From: Anaerolineales bacterium
GTDB lineage: Bacteria; Chloroflexota; Anaerolineae; Anaerolineales; Anaerolineaceae
NCBI GenBank assembly: GCA_020060485.1
Contig: JAGVAB010000029.1
Span: forward strand, 11,438 to 75,437
Length of the DNA stretch: 64,000 nucleotides
Reading direction: 5' to 3'
The translations under genes were made by a program, and so were the position numbers. The notes under the pieces are model-generated. The model did not search any database. It worked only from the letters and a program-made list of their open reading frames with translations, and was not told where the DNA came from. Positions 36,533-46,900 of this stretch are shown here, piece by piece. Numbering within the stretch: the first letter of the stretch is position 1; each line of letters starts with the position of its first letter.

Positions 36533-38248
36533 ATGAGCACAAAAAAATGGACAGCAGAGAGCGGCCTGTATGCAGTGATTTTGTTGTTGACTTTGACCGT
36601 ACGCCTGCTCCATCTTGGAAAAAACCCATTGTCTGACGCCGAGGCTGAACTGGCTTTAAAGGCCCTTGCATTTGCTAATGGGCAATCGACCGGGGTTGGG
36701 GCGCAAGCACTCTATGTCCTTTTCACGGGCGGATTGTTCTATGTTTTTCAGACCACAAATTTCCTTGCGCGGCTTTTGCCGGCATTGGCGGGAAGCCTGC
36801 TGGTTGGCGTTCCTTATCTTTTACGTGAACAACTGGGACGCAAGACGGCTTTGTTGCTGACCTTTTTCCTGGCAATCAGCCCGGGCTTGGTGGCTGCATC
36901 CAGGCAGGCTGATACGCTGATCCTGGCTTCTGCTTTCTTGCTGCTGGCCGGGGCATTTTTTGTGCGCCGAAAGGCTGCCCTTGGCGGTTCCATGGCGGCA
37001 CTGGCCTTGTTGAGCGGGCCGGAGATCTGGCCGGGATTGATTGCTCTAGCCCTGGCACTTGGCTATCTGCGCTTGGTTAAGCAGCGCGGCACTGATGAAA
37101 CGTTGTTGGTCTTGGCTGGTGAAGAACACGCCCAAGAGTTTGGCTGGAAGAAATTCCTGGGTTGGTTTGCAGGCAGTTTTGTTTTACTTGGCCTATTGTT
37201 CTTTATCAAGCCCGGCGGGATTGGTGCGGCGGCAGGCAGCCTGCCCATGTATTTGCAGGGCTGGGTTAGTGGGTCAGGCAGTACGTTTCAGCGTATGCTG
37301 GTTGCCTTGCTGGCTTATGAGGGCCTGGCTTTGGTGTTTGGGAGTTGGGCGGGACTGACTCAATTTAGAAACCGGGAGCAGTTGGACCGCTTCCTTTGTG
37401 TATGGAGCACGGCGGCTTTGTTGATGGTGCTCATTTATCCCGGGCGACAGGAGATCGATCTGGTTTGGGTGTTAATCCCCCTGCTGGGCATGGCAGCCAG
37501 ACTGCTGGGCCGCCAGGCTCATGTGGAGCAGGAGGTGCGCTGGATTGCATATGCCCTGGCCGTGGCCGTGATGGTATTGGGCATTCTGGTCTGGATGAAT
37601 CTCGCCGGGCTTTCTGGTCCCATTCTTTCATCAGTGGATCTGCAATTACGCTGGGTGCGCCTGGCGGCCACCCTGGTGGTGATGGCCCTCCTGGTTGTGC
37701 TGGTTGGCTGGGGGTGGTCAGCTCCGGCGGCCAAGGTTGGGTTTGTGCTGGGGTTGGGGGGATGCCTTTTGTTGTATACCTTCTCGGCGAGCTGGCACGC
37801 GGCTGGATTGGGGCCTCACCCGGAGGCTGAACTTTGGCGAACGGGACCTTATCCGGCGCAAGCGGATCTTTTATTGAAGACGGTGGGCGACCTTTCAGCG
37901 CAACAGACAGGGGAACGCACAGGTCCAGGCACGGTTGTCATGCAGCTTGATTCCCCGAGCCTGCGCTGGCTCTTGCGTGATCAATCACAGGTGCAGTTTG
38001 TGAATTTCCTGCCGGCAGAAGAACAGCCTCTGTTGGTCATCACCGGGCAAAAAGATAACCCCGGGTTGACAGCTGGTTATTCGGGTCAGGATTTTGTATG
38101 GCAGGAAATGCCAGCCTGGTCAATTCTTCTGGGTGATGATTGGCTGGGATGGTTAACCTTCCGCGAGGTTGTGTTGCAAGAAGAGCGCATCATTTTGTGG
38201 ACAAAATCTGATCTTTTCCCAAGCAACGGCGAAGATGCAGGAAATTAA
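36533..38248 (+). CDS. Agl23 / TIGR03663-like GT-C membrane protein
   Basis: 571 residues. The N-terminal helix is followed by the acidic motif LSDAEAELALKALAFANG, the GT-C first-loop position, then NFLARLLPALAGSLLVGVPY and about 11-12 helices with a short soluble C-terminus. I recall that TIGR03663 proteins (annotated as flippase-activity-associated Agl23 in haloarchaea) co-occur with, and often lie next to, DUF2298/TIGR03662 proteins. That pairing is exactly seen here and is the main basis for the call; the sequence match itself is not verified. GAGG lies nine bases before the ATG. The overlap-free but tight spacing (six bases) implies one transcript. Confidence 0.7.
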   Translation: MSTKKWTAESGLYAVILLLTLTVRLLHLGKNPLSDAEAELALKALAFANGQSTGVGAQALYVLFTGGLFYVFQTTNFLARLLPALAGSLLVGVPYLLREQLGRKTALLLTFFLAISPGLVAASRQADTLILASAFLLLAGAFFVRRKAALGGSMAALALLSGPEIWPGLIALALALGYLRLVKQRGTDETLLVLAGEEHAQEFGWKKFLGWFAGSFVLLGLLFFIKPGGIGAAAGSLPMYLQGWVSGSGSTFQRMLVALLAYEGLALVFGSWAGLTQFRNREQLDRFLCVWSTAALLMVLIYPGRQEIDLVWVLIPLLGMAARLLGRQAHVEQEVRWIAYALAVAVMVLGILVWMNLAGLSGPILSSVDLQLRWVRLAATLVVMALLVVLVGWGWSAPAAKVGFVLGLGGCLLLYTFSASWHAAGLGPHPEAELWRTGPYPAQADLLLKTVGDLSAQQTGERTGPGTVVMQLDSPSLRWLLRDQSQVQFVNFLPAEEQPLLVITGQKDNPGLTAGYSGQDFVWQEMPAWSILLGDDWLGWLTFREVVLQEERIILWTKSDLFPSNGEDAGN

Positions 38249-38290
38249 CCATTCATTTCTTTCGAATGTGGAAAACAGGTATTTATTAAC

Positions 38291-38965
38291 ATGACAATTC
38301 GGAACAAGATCGCAATTGATGGCCCGGCCGCCTCCGGCAAGTCGACCCTGGCGGAAAAACTGGCCGATCATTTGCAGTACCTTTATTTTGATACAGGCGT
38401 GATGTACAGGGCAGTGACTTGGGCTGCCCAACAGCGGCTTGGCACTGTGGATGATGAGCAGGCTGTATGCAAGTTGGCACAGGCAGTGCGGATCGATGTG
38501 CGCCCGGCATGCCAGCAGGATGGACGAAAGAATGATATTCTGCTGGATGGAGAAGACATTACCTGGGATATCCGTTCTGCGGAGGTGAATCAGGATGTCT
38601 CGCAGGTCTCCGCTTATCCAGGCGTGCGCACTGCGATGACCGCGCAGCAAAGAAGGATCGGCGAGCAGGGACGTGTGGTAATGGTTGGACGGGACATTGG
38701 CACAGTTGTCATGCCGGAAGCTGATCTGAAGGTATTTCTGGATGCCTCAGCAGAGGAAAGGGCCATGCGGCGGTATCACGAGATGGTGGAGCGGGATGAA
38801 AAAGCCTCTTATGAAGAAATTCTGGCATCAGTTAAAAGGCGGGATCAGATCGATTCTTCACGGGCAATTGCGCCTCTGCGACCGGCAGAAGATGCCGTGA
38901 TCGTTAATACGGATGGCAAGACAATCGAGGAAGTATTTGAGGAAGTCAAGGCATTGTTGAAATAA
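38291..38965 (+). CDS. cmk: Cytidylate kinase
   Basis: 224 residues, normal length. P-loop IAIDGPAASGKSTLAEKLA, then YFDTGVMYRAVTWAA, the CMP-binding insert (about 60-130), VVMVGRDIGTVVMPEADLKVFL and the lid RRDQIDSSRAIAPLRPAEDA, all typical of bacterial Cmk. It phosphorylates CMP and dCMP. It follows the GT-C quartet by 42 bases; a link through CDP-activated sugars is possible but unproven. The ribosome-binding site is weak (AGG about 11 bases upstream). Confidence 0.96.
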   Translation: MTIRNKIAIDGPAASGKSTLAEKLADHLQYLYFDTGVMYRAVTWAAQQRLGTVDDEQAVCKLAQAVRIDVRPACQQDGRKNDILLDGEDITWDIRSAEVNQDVSQVSAYPGVRTAMTAQQRRIGEQGRVVMVGRDIGTVVMPEADLKVFLDASAEERAMRRYHEMVERDEKASYEEILASVKRRDQIDSSRAIAPLRPAEDAVIVNTDGKTIEEVFEEVKALLK

Positions 38966-38999
38966 CACCACTGCCCAGTTCAGATCAGGGAGAGGTTTC

Positions 39000-40331
39000 A
39001 TGTGTGATACGATGGTGGCCGTCGGCAACTCCACTGCGAGTGGTGAAGTGCTTTTTGCAAAAAACAGTGATCGTGAACCCAATGAGGCGCATGAGATCTT
39101 ATACCTGCCGGCTGCGCGGCACGTTCTGGGAGACGCAGTGCACTGTACCTATATCACCCTCCCGCAGGTGGATGAAACCTATGCGGTGCTGCTGGCCAAG
39201 CCCTTCTGGATTTGGGGAGCTGAAATGGGCGCCAATGAACATGGGCTGGTGATTGGCAACGAGGCGGTCTTTACCAAAGGCGGTTACGAAAAAGGACCGG
39301 GACTGATCGGGATGGATTTTTTGCGCCTGGCCCTGGAGCGATGTGCGACTGCTGAAAGTGCGCTGCATACTCTGGTTCAACTGCTTGAAGTGTACGGTCA
39401 GGGCGGTAATTGCGGGTTTACGCACAAGATGTACTACGATAACAGCTATCTGGTGGCTGACCCGCAGGAGGCCTGGGTGCTGGAAACAGCCGGGAGGCAG
39501 TGGGCTGCCCAGAAGGTGCGGGATGTGCGCACCATCTCCAATATTCTTACGATCGAAGATGACTGGGATATGGCATCAGACGATTTGATCCCATATGCAC
39601 TGGACAGAGGCTGGTATAAAAAAGGCGAGAAGTTCAGTTTCAGCCGGTGTTACTCAGACACCCTGATATCGCACCTGGCGGATGGGAAACGGCGGCAGGA
39701 ATGCACCACAGATCGGCTGCTGGCACGCAAAGGCAAACTGGATGTCGGGGATATGATGCAGGCATTGCGGTCACATGGCCTGACTGAAGGGGATGATTAT
39801 CAACTTGATCATGGGATTACTGGTTCTGTGGTGTGCATGCACGCCGGAATGGGACCCGTGCGGGGCAGCCAGACGACAGGGTCAATGGTGTCGCAATTGC
39901 GCCAGGGCGGGATGAATTTGCACTGGTTGACCGGAACAGCTGCGCCATGCACCGGTGTGTTCAAGCCGATATGGATGGATGCAATGCCTGAATTTGGGAA
40001 GCCGCCAAAGGGCAGGTATGATGAGACTAGCTTGTTCTGGCAGCACGAATTGCTGCATCGGGAAGTACTGCGGGCATATGGCGATCGACTGGCGGTTTAT
40101 CAGCAGGAGCGGAATGATCTGGAAGGAAAATTCCTGGCTGGCGCAGAGGAAATGAGCGGAAAAGATGCGTATAGCCGCAAGGAATTCTCAGGGCAATGCC
40201 TGCTGGAGTCGCGGCAGGTATTGGATCGCTGGATTGGGCAGGTGAGGCAGGTTCCCACTCAAAAACATCGCCTGTTTTACTCGCTGGCATGGCGGAAATT
40301 TAACCGGCAGGCAGCCATTCCGCTGCCGTGA
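39000..40331 (+). CDS. Peptidase C69 / secernin-like Ntn hydrolase
   Basis: 443 residues. It starts MCDTMVAVGNSTASG, so Cys2 would become the N-terminal nucleophile after Met removal, as in Ntn hydrolases of family C69 and secernins. VLFAKNSDREPNEAHE and WGAEMGANEHGLVIGNEAVF are family hallmarks. There is no signal peptide and no propeptide, as in secernins. Substrate unknown; dipeptidase activity is known for lactobacillar PepD. GGGAGAGG upstream supports the start. It lies 34 bases after cmk. Confidence 0.92.
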   Translation: MCDTMVAVGNSTASGEVLFAKNSDREPNEAHEILYLPAARHVLGDAVHCTYITLPQVDETYAVLLAKPFWIWGAEMGANEHGLVIGNEAVFTKGGYEKGPGLIGMDFLRLALERCATAESALHTLVQLLEVYGQGGNCGFTHKMYYDNSYLVADPQEAWVLETAGRQWAAQKVRDVRTISNILTIEDDWDMASDDLIPYALDRGWYKKGEKFSFSRCYSDTLISHLADGKRRQECTTDRLLARKGKLDVGDMMQALRSHGLTEGDDYQLDHGITGSVVCMHAGMGPVRGSQTTGSMVSQLRQGGMNLHWLTGTAAPCTGVFKPIWMDAMPEFGKPPKGRYDETSLFWQHELLHREVLRAYGDRLAVYQQERNDLEGKFLAGAEEMSGKDAYSRKEFSGQCLLESRQVLDRWIGQVRQVPTQKHRLFYSLAWRKFNRQAAIPLP

Positions 40332-40363
40332 GGGGCAGATAGAACACGAGGAAATGGCACTGG

Positions 40364-40372
40364 TGCTATAAT
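40364..40372 (+). promoter_or_regulatory. Extended -10 promoter of the histidine kinase
   Basis: TGCTATAAT, an extended -10 with a perfect TATAAT. The -35 region is not recognisable. Predicted leader of about 28 bases. Confidence 0.6.
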
Positions 40373-40406
40373 TCTGTAAAACCTGTTGCGACCTTGCGAA
40401 TGAGAG

Positions 40407-43400
40407 ATGATGGGGCTGACCGGCGTATTCAGTTTATTAGGAAATAAAGCATATATCGACCTGCCTTTTGGGCTGCTTGGCTGGGCAGGCTGGTTGTTTT
40501 GTTTGGGCTTGCTGATCTGGGCTGCCTGGCGCTGGAGCGAACCTGTGCATGGCAAAACAGGGTGGAAATGGCTGCTTCTGGCTTTCCTGTTCATGCTTGT
40601 GCCTGTAACGGCTTTATTCTTTGGTCTGCGCCTGCCTGGCGGAGTTGCCGTGCCGGTGCCCGGTTTGCCGATTGAGGTCTCTTCGCCGGTATTGATGCTC
40701 TTTTCGGCCTTGCCATGGGTATTGGCTGGTGGTTTGTTGGGGCCGCTGCCGGCAATGCTGCTTGGTTTGCTCAGTGGTTTGATCCTGGCGGGGTGGGGAA
40801 TGCACAGCCTGTTTACGCCGCTGGAGATCACTGGCCTGGCCCTGCTTTACAGTGTTATGAGCCGCCAGCCTTATCGCTCGCGGTTATTTGTTTTCTTGCG
40901 GCATCCTTTGGGGGCGGCGATCTTTCTGGCGGTGGTGTTTGCCCCGGTTTATATCTTTACCTATTTTTTTGCGGTGCGTGGTTCGCTGGCTGTTCGGCTG
41001 GATTATTCATTGACCCAAACCTGGATGATCATGCTGGTGCGGGGAGTTGAATTGATCGTTGGCGGGGTGATTGGCGAGGCGTTTTCAAGGATCAGACCTG
41101 GTATTTGGGGCTGGCAGGGGGAATTGATTCCGTCACCCATAGAATCGAGCCTGCAAAAGAAATTCATTTACCGCATGCTGCCTTTGGGAGCAGTTTTGTT
41201 TCTGACCCTGTTAATCAGTGACTGGCTGGTGGCAGGCAGGGCAGCCCAGGACCTGCTGGAGGACAGGCTTTCCAGCACGGCAAAAGTGGCTGCTGAAAGT
41301 ATCCCCTACTTTCTGGAGACGGGGCAAAATTTGATCATGGCATTGTCGGATGACGAATTGCTGGCCCTTGATCCACCAGAAGTGGAAAACGAACTGTCCA
41401 ATCGCCTGCGCAGCGTGCCTTACTTCCGCCAGCTTTTCCTGTTCGACGTGAATGGCGATCCTGTTTCCGGATACCCGGTGCGGGATGCAGCTTTGCTGCG
41501 GCTGTCTCCAGAAGAGGAGGCTGGCATCCAGTTGGCATTGAACGGAGTTTTGATCCAGACCTATACCATACCGCCCTGGTTGGATGGGATTTCGGCGCAG
41601 GTTTCATTCATTGCGGCCATTGTGAACCGTTCCGGCAATGTTCAAGGGGTGCTGGTAGGGCGAACAGACATGATCAGCAATCCTTTCACGCAGCCAGCGA
41701 TCAAGGCCATGTCCACCTTGCTGGACCTGGATGGAGAGGGATTGATCCTGGATGAAAAGGGCCGGGTGTTGTATCACACGCAACCCACCATGCTGATGAA
41801 TGTCTATGATGGAACGATCCCGCAGCCTGGCAAGTTGACTGCGGATGTTTCCTTTCAGAACACACGGCAATTTGTGTTTCACCAGCCAACGCCTGGCCGC
41901 CCTTGGTCTGTCTTGTTGATCATTCCTGGCGAGGCAGCGCAAAAATTGGCGCTCAATATTTCGATTCCTTTGCTGGTGATCCTTTTTGTATTGTTGTTTG
42001 TCAGTTTTGTGCTGGTGCAGGTTAGCTTGCGCAAGATCACGCTGTCATTGGGCGATCTGGCAGATGAGGCTACCTTGATCGCCAGAGGACGACTGGATCA
42101 CGCCATGCAGGTTGAAGGTGCAGACGAGATTGGCCAGTTTGGACAAGCCTTTGAAGCAATGCGTTTGAGTCTGCGGGCTCGCATGGATGAATTGCGTCAT
42201 TTGTTGTCGGTCAGCCAGGGTGTAGCAGCCAGCCTGGAAATGACAGACGCAATTTCCCCAGTGCTTGAAGCGGCTTTGATCGATGATGCGGTCATGGCGC
42301 GCGTGGTATTAAAGCAGACAGTTTCCCTGGATGATTCGCTGGACAGGCTGGCTGCATATGGCCAGGGGCCCTCCTCAGATGTGTACACTTATCTGGATGA
42401 GCCAATCTTTGATCTGATGCAGAGGCAGGTGCTGCTTTCCATCCCCAATGCAGCCAGGGCGCGTATCTTTAACTACCCGCCCGGCAAACCGGTGCCTGGC
42501 TCGGTGGTGGCACTGGCTTTGGGAAAAGACGAGGATTATTATGGTGCTTTTTGGGTGGCATTCGAACGCCCACATCAATTCTCCGAGTCACAGCTGAACT
42601 TCCTGAGCACACTGGCTGGTCAGGCTTTTCTGGCCGCCTCAAATGCCCATCTTTATGCCACGGCTGAAATTGGCCGGCGGCGGCTGGAGGCTGTGGTCAC
42701 ATCCACACCGGATCCAATCCTGGTGATTGACGAGAAATTAAGACTGGTGATGCTAAACGCGGCCGCCATGCAAATGCCGGGTCTTGTGAATAATGCAGAA
42801 AGCGGTGCATTGATTGAGAAGGCGATTGGTTACCCTGATCTGTTGGAATTGATCCTGTCGCCAGTTGGTGGAAAATATTCTTCCAGAGAGATCAAGCTTT
42901 CCAATGACAAAATCTATTTTGCGAGCGTGGCAGCGATCATCTCCGAAGACAAAACGGTTGGCAAGGTGTGTGTCCTGCGCGACATCACCCACTACAAAGA
43001 GCTTGATTCACTAAAATCTGAATTCGTTTCAACCGTCAGCCATGACCTTCGTTCACCACTGACCCTGGTCAGAGGGTATGCCACCATGATGGAGATGGTT
43101 GGCGAGCTGAATGCGCAGCAAAAGGGGTATGTGGAAAAGATCGTTCTGGGCGTGGAAAACATGGCTCGTTTGGTCAATAACCTGCTGGATTTGGGGCGCA
43201 TTGATGCCGGGATCGGGCTGAAAAGTGAGCCGGTGGTTGTTGGTGTAATCGTTGACGAAGTAGTGAGCTCGCTTCAGCCGCAGGCAATGCAAAAGAACAT
43301 TGCATTCACAAGTCAGTATTTGACTGAAAAGAATTTGCGGCTTGAGGCAGACCCGGCGCTTTTAAAACAGGCACTGTTCAACCTAGCGGAGAATGCGATC

Positions 43401-43724
43401 AAATATACCAACGTGGGCGGCAAGGTGGTTTTAACCCTCAGGCAGAGTGGCGAGAATATTTTATTTGAAGTGCAGGATAACGGAATAGGGATTGCCCCCC
43501 TGGATTTGCCGCATATGTTTGAGAAATTCTATCGCAGCACAAGGCGGGAAGCTTACCAGCAACGCGGCACGGGTTTGGGACTGGCGATTGTCAAATCGAT
43601 CATTGAACGGCATGGCGGCAAGGTGCAGGTGGAGAGTCAACTGGGCAGCGGAACCACTTTCTTGATTGTTCTTCCGCTGCGACAAAGCCACGGCGAGACG
43701 CCTGATGCGGTGGAGGGGGAGTAG
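40407..43724 (+). CDS. Multi-domain sensor histidine kinase (membrane sensor, Cache-like, HAMP, GAF, PAS, HisKA, HATPase)
   Basis: 1105 residues. About seven N-terminal transmembrane helices (1-235) are followed by another helix near 250, an extracellular Cache-like region (about 270-515), a helix (about 518-543) and HAMP (about 545-600). GAF (about 605-755) and PAS (about 760-860) precede the kinase. The phospho-acceptor is H879 in STVSHDLRSPLTLVRGY; ATPase boxes are NLAENAIKYTN (N), DNGIGI (G1), FEKFYRS (F) and RGTGLGLAIVKS (G2). The signal is unknown. No response regulator is adjacent, so its partner must be elsewhere. It has its own promoter. Confidence 0.93.
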   Translation: MMGLTGVFSLLGNKAYIDLPFGLLGWAGWLFCLGLLIWAAWRWSEPVHGKTGWKWLLLAFLFMLVPVTALFFGLRLPGGVAVPVPGLPIEVSSPVLMLFSALPWVLAGGLLGPLPAMLLGLLSGLILAGWGMHSLFTPLEITGLALLYSVMSRQPYRSRLFVFLRHPLGAAIFLAVVFAPVYIFTYFFAVRGSLAVRLDYSLTQTWMIMLVRGVELIVGGVIGEAFSRIRPGIWGWQGELIPSPIESSLQKKFIYRMLPLGAVLFLTLLISDWLVAGRAAQDLLEDRLSSTAKVAAESIPYFLETGQNLIMALSDDELLALDPPEVENELSNRLRSVPYFRQLFLFDVNGDPVSGYPVRDAALLRLSPEEEAGIQLALNGVLIQTYTIPPWLDGISAQVSFIAAIVNRSGNVQGVLVGRTDMISNPFTQPAIKAMSTLLDLDGEGLILDEKGRVLYHTQPTMLMNVYDGTIPQPGKLTADVSFQNTRQFVFHQPTPGRPWSVLLIIPGEAAQKLALNISIPLLVILFVLLFVSFVLVQVSLRKITLSLGDLADEATLIARGRLDHAMQVEGADEIGQFGQAFEAMRLSLRARMDELRHLLSVSQGVAASLEMTDAISPVLEAALIDDAVMARVVLKQTVSLDDSLDRLAAYGQGPSSDVYTYLDEPIFDLMQRQVLLSIPNAARARIFNYPPGKPVPGSVVALALGKDEDYYGAFWVAFERPHQFSESQLNFLSTLAGQAFLAASNAHLYATAEIGRRRLEAVVTSTPDPILVIDEKLRLVMLNAAAMQMPGLVNNAESGALIEKAIGYPDLLELILSPVGGKYSSREIKLSNDKIYFASVAAIISEDKTVGKVCVLRDITHYKELDSLKSEFVSTVSHDLRSPLTLVRGYATMMEMVGELNAQQKGYVEKIVLGVENMARLVNNLLDLGRIDAGIGLKSEPVVVGVIVDEVVSSLQPQAMQKNIAFTSQYLTEKNLRLEADPALLKQALFNLAENAIKYTNVGGKVVLTLRQSGENILFEVQDNGIGIAPLDLPHMFEKFYRSTRREAYQQRGTGLGLAIVKSIIERHGGKVQVESQLGSGTTFLIVLPLRQSHGETPDAVEGE

Positions 43725-43800
43725 GGTTGTAGATTTTGATGAAATCATAAGTCGCAAGGGGAAAAAGTGGCGCAATAGCGGATGAATTTGTTAAAATGAG

Positions 43801-43828
43801 TTGAATATTTGGATTCGTGTGTTATAAT
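43801..43828 (+). promoter_or_regulatory. Promoter of rpoC
   Basis: TTGAAT (43801-43806), 16-base spacer, TATAAT (43823-43828), with TG one base before the -10. The predicted start leaves a leader of about 115 bases before the GTG. Confidence 0.8.
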
Positions 43829-43874
43829 ACTAGTTTGTATGCATTCTATGAAAGAGGTCAATCGCTCTTGAAAT

Positions 43875-43909
43875 AAGCGCTGGGGAAAATAAGACTCAGG
43901 CGCTTTGTT
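43875..43909 (+). promoter_or_regulatory. Possible attenuator stem in the rpoC leader
   Basis: AAGCGC (43875-43880) can pair with GCGCTT (43900-43905), followed by TGTT. The loop is 19 bases and the stem only six, so this is a weak candidate for leader control of rpoC. Confidence 0.3.
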
Positions 43910-43948
43910 CGGGTTGTTCTCGATGTTAGCATTCAGGAGGATTTTTTA

Positions 43949-46900
43949 GTGGAAACTAAAGGATTGGTGGCGTTGCGAATTAGTCTGGCATCACCGGACA
44001 AAATTCGCAGTTGGTCTTATGGGGAAGTCTTAAAGCCGGAGACGATCAATTACCGGCGTCTGCGGCCTGAGAAGGACGGGCTGTTTTGCGAGGCGATTTT
44101 TGGCCCGACGCGTGACTGGCAATGCTATTGCGGAAAGTACAAGAATCCCCGGTACAAGGGGATCGTGTGTGACAAGTGCGGCGTTGAAGTTACCCGTTCG
44201 GCAGTACGGCGTGAGCGCATGGGGCATATTGAACTGGCTTCGCCAGTCGCCCATATCTGGTACACGCGTCGTATTCCTTCTTATCTTGGCTTGCTGTTGG
44301 ATATCTCCCGTCGTAATCTGGATCGCGTTTTGTATTTTGCTCAATACATTGTGACTTATGTAGATGAGGATGCGCGCCAGAAAGCCTTGAAGCGGCTTGA
44401 TGAAGAAATTTCCAGTTCGGACCGCGGCATTCTGGATCAGTTCAAGGAGAAAATCCAGACGGTACAGGAAGAACGTGACCGGCGCTCTGGAGAATTCAAA
44501 CAGCAAAAAGAGGACCTGAAATCCCGGGCGGATGAACTGATCGCAGCAAAACTGGAGCCCGTAGTCAAGGAAGGCCAGCAGATTGAGAAGACCTTGCAGG
44601 ATAGTTTGGGGTCTACAAAACGCAAGTCGGTTGTTTTTGAAGCGGCGGACACAGTCATTGTGGAGGCTGGCGAGGAAATCACCAACCAGCACATCAGTCT
44701 GGTACAGAAGGTTGTCAAGCAACGCCTGAATGAAATTGAAGATGAATTCAAGCAGGATTTGAACCGCGACCTGGCTTCCCTGGACATGGCGATTGATCAG
44801 GCGAGAGCTGAATCGGATCTCAAAATCCAGGGCTTTAACAACGATATGGAAGACCATAAAGATGAGGCGCATGGCAAAACTGCCCAAATGCGTGAGGAGC
44901 TTTATGAACTTCGACCTTTCACTTTTCTGAGCGAGAGCCGGTACCGTGAGTTAAAATCTCGCTGGGGGCAGGTCTTTCGGGCAGACATGGGGGCCGAGGC
45001 TTTTTATGATATTTTGAGACGTTTAGATCTGGACCAGCTTTCGGAAGATTTGTGGACGGAAGTTCGCACCACAAAAAGCAAGCAAAAACGCAAGAAAGCG
45101 ACCAATCGTCTGAAAGTTGTGGAAGCATTCCGCCGATCTGAAAACCATCCAGAGTGGATGATTCTGACGGTGTTGCCGGTAATTCCGCCTGATCTGCGCC
45201 CGATGGTGCAACTGGATGGCGGCCGGTTTGCTACCTCTGACTTGAATGATCTATATCGGCGAGTGATCAACCGTAATAATCGTTTGAAGCGGCTTTTGGA
45301 ATTGGGCGCTCCAGACGTGATTGTGCGCAATGAAAAACGCATGCTCCAGGAAGCAGTAGACTCGTTGATCGATAATTCGCAGCGCGGCAAGGCACTTTCA
45401 CGACGCGGCCGGCGTGAGCTAAAATCTTTGAGCGATATGCTGAAAGGCAAGAAGGGGCGGTTCCGCCGCAACTTGCTGGGCAAGCGTGTGGACTATTCCG
45501 GTCGTTCGGTGATCGTGGTTGGTCCCAACCTGAAACTTTACCAGTGTGGTTTGCCAAAGGCGATGGCACTGGAACTTTACCGTCCGTTCGTGATCTCGCG
45601 CCTGGTTTCCAACCAGTATGCGGCCAATGTAAAGGGAGCCCGCCGATTCATTGAGCGCAACCGCCCCGAGGTTTGGGAGGTTTTGGAAGAGGTCATCAAG
45701 GAACGTCCGGTTCTGTTGAATCGTGCGCCCACTTTGCACCGCCTGGGCATTCAGGCATTTGAGCCGACCCTGATCGAAGGCAGCGCTATCCAATTGCACC
45801 CGCTGGTGACGACTGCGTTCAACGCTGACTTTGATGGCGACCAAATGGCAGTGCATGTGCCGCTTTCGCAGAAAGCGGTGTGGGAAGCGCGTAATTTGAT
45901 GCTTTCTTCCAATAATCTGTTGAAGCCAGCGGATGGTGAGCCGATCATCAGCCCGTCAAAGGACATGGTGCTGGGTGTTTACTACCTGACAATCAATGAT
46001 GACACTCAGCATCGGGGCGATGGCCGCATCTTCGCCAGCCTGGATGAAGTGGACCTGGCTTACCAACTAGATCAGGTGGACGTGCGAACGAACATTAAAA
46101 TTCGTGTAGCCACCTGGTATGATGAGCAGCAAAACCGTTTGCCGAGCCAAGAGACCAGGATGGTCGATTCTACTGTTGGCCGGGTTTTGTTCAACCGCAT
46201 TTTGCCGGAGGCTGTGCAATATGTGAATTGGCCGCTGGACAAGGGTGGGGTCAAGGACCTGATTGCTGAAGTGTATGAGCTTTGCGGTTCTGCTGTGACG
46301 ACTGATGTGGCAGATGCAGTCAAGGATATTGGTTTCAAATACGCCATGCGCTCCGGCGCCACCATTGCGGTTGCTGATATCACTATTCCGGAAGAAAAAG
46401 AACAAATTCTCCAGCAATCCACGCTGGACGTAGAGAATGTGAATCGTTCCTGGCGGCGTGGTCTTTTGACTGAGCAAGAGCGCAATGAGCGTGTGATCGA
46501 GATTTGGCAAAATACGACCAAAGACGTGGCGGACAAAGTGCGCGAAAGCATGGATCCGAATGGCAACCTGGCGACGATGGCCAACTCTGGCGCAACAAAA
46601 GGCGGATTTGGACCTATTGCACAGCTTGCTGGTATGCGCGGTTTGATGGCTGACCCGGCTGGCCGTATTATTCGCCTGCCGATCCAGTCAAACTTCCGTG
46701 AGGGTCTGACTGCTCTGGAGTATTTTATTTCCACGCATGGTGCCCGCAAAGGTCTGGCTGACACAGCTCTGCGTACCGCCAATGCCGGTTATTTGACCCG
46801 GCGTCTGGTGGATGTTGCCCAGGATATCATCATCAATCAGGATGACTGCGGGACGACAGATGGTATTTATATCAAGCGCTCAGAGAGCGTGGCACGGCAG

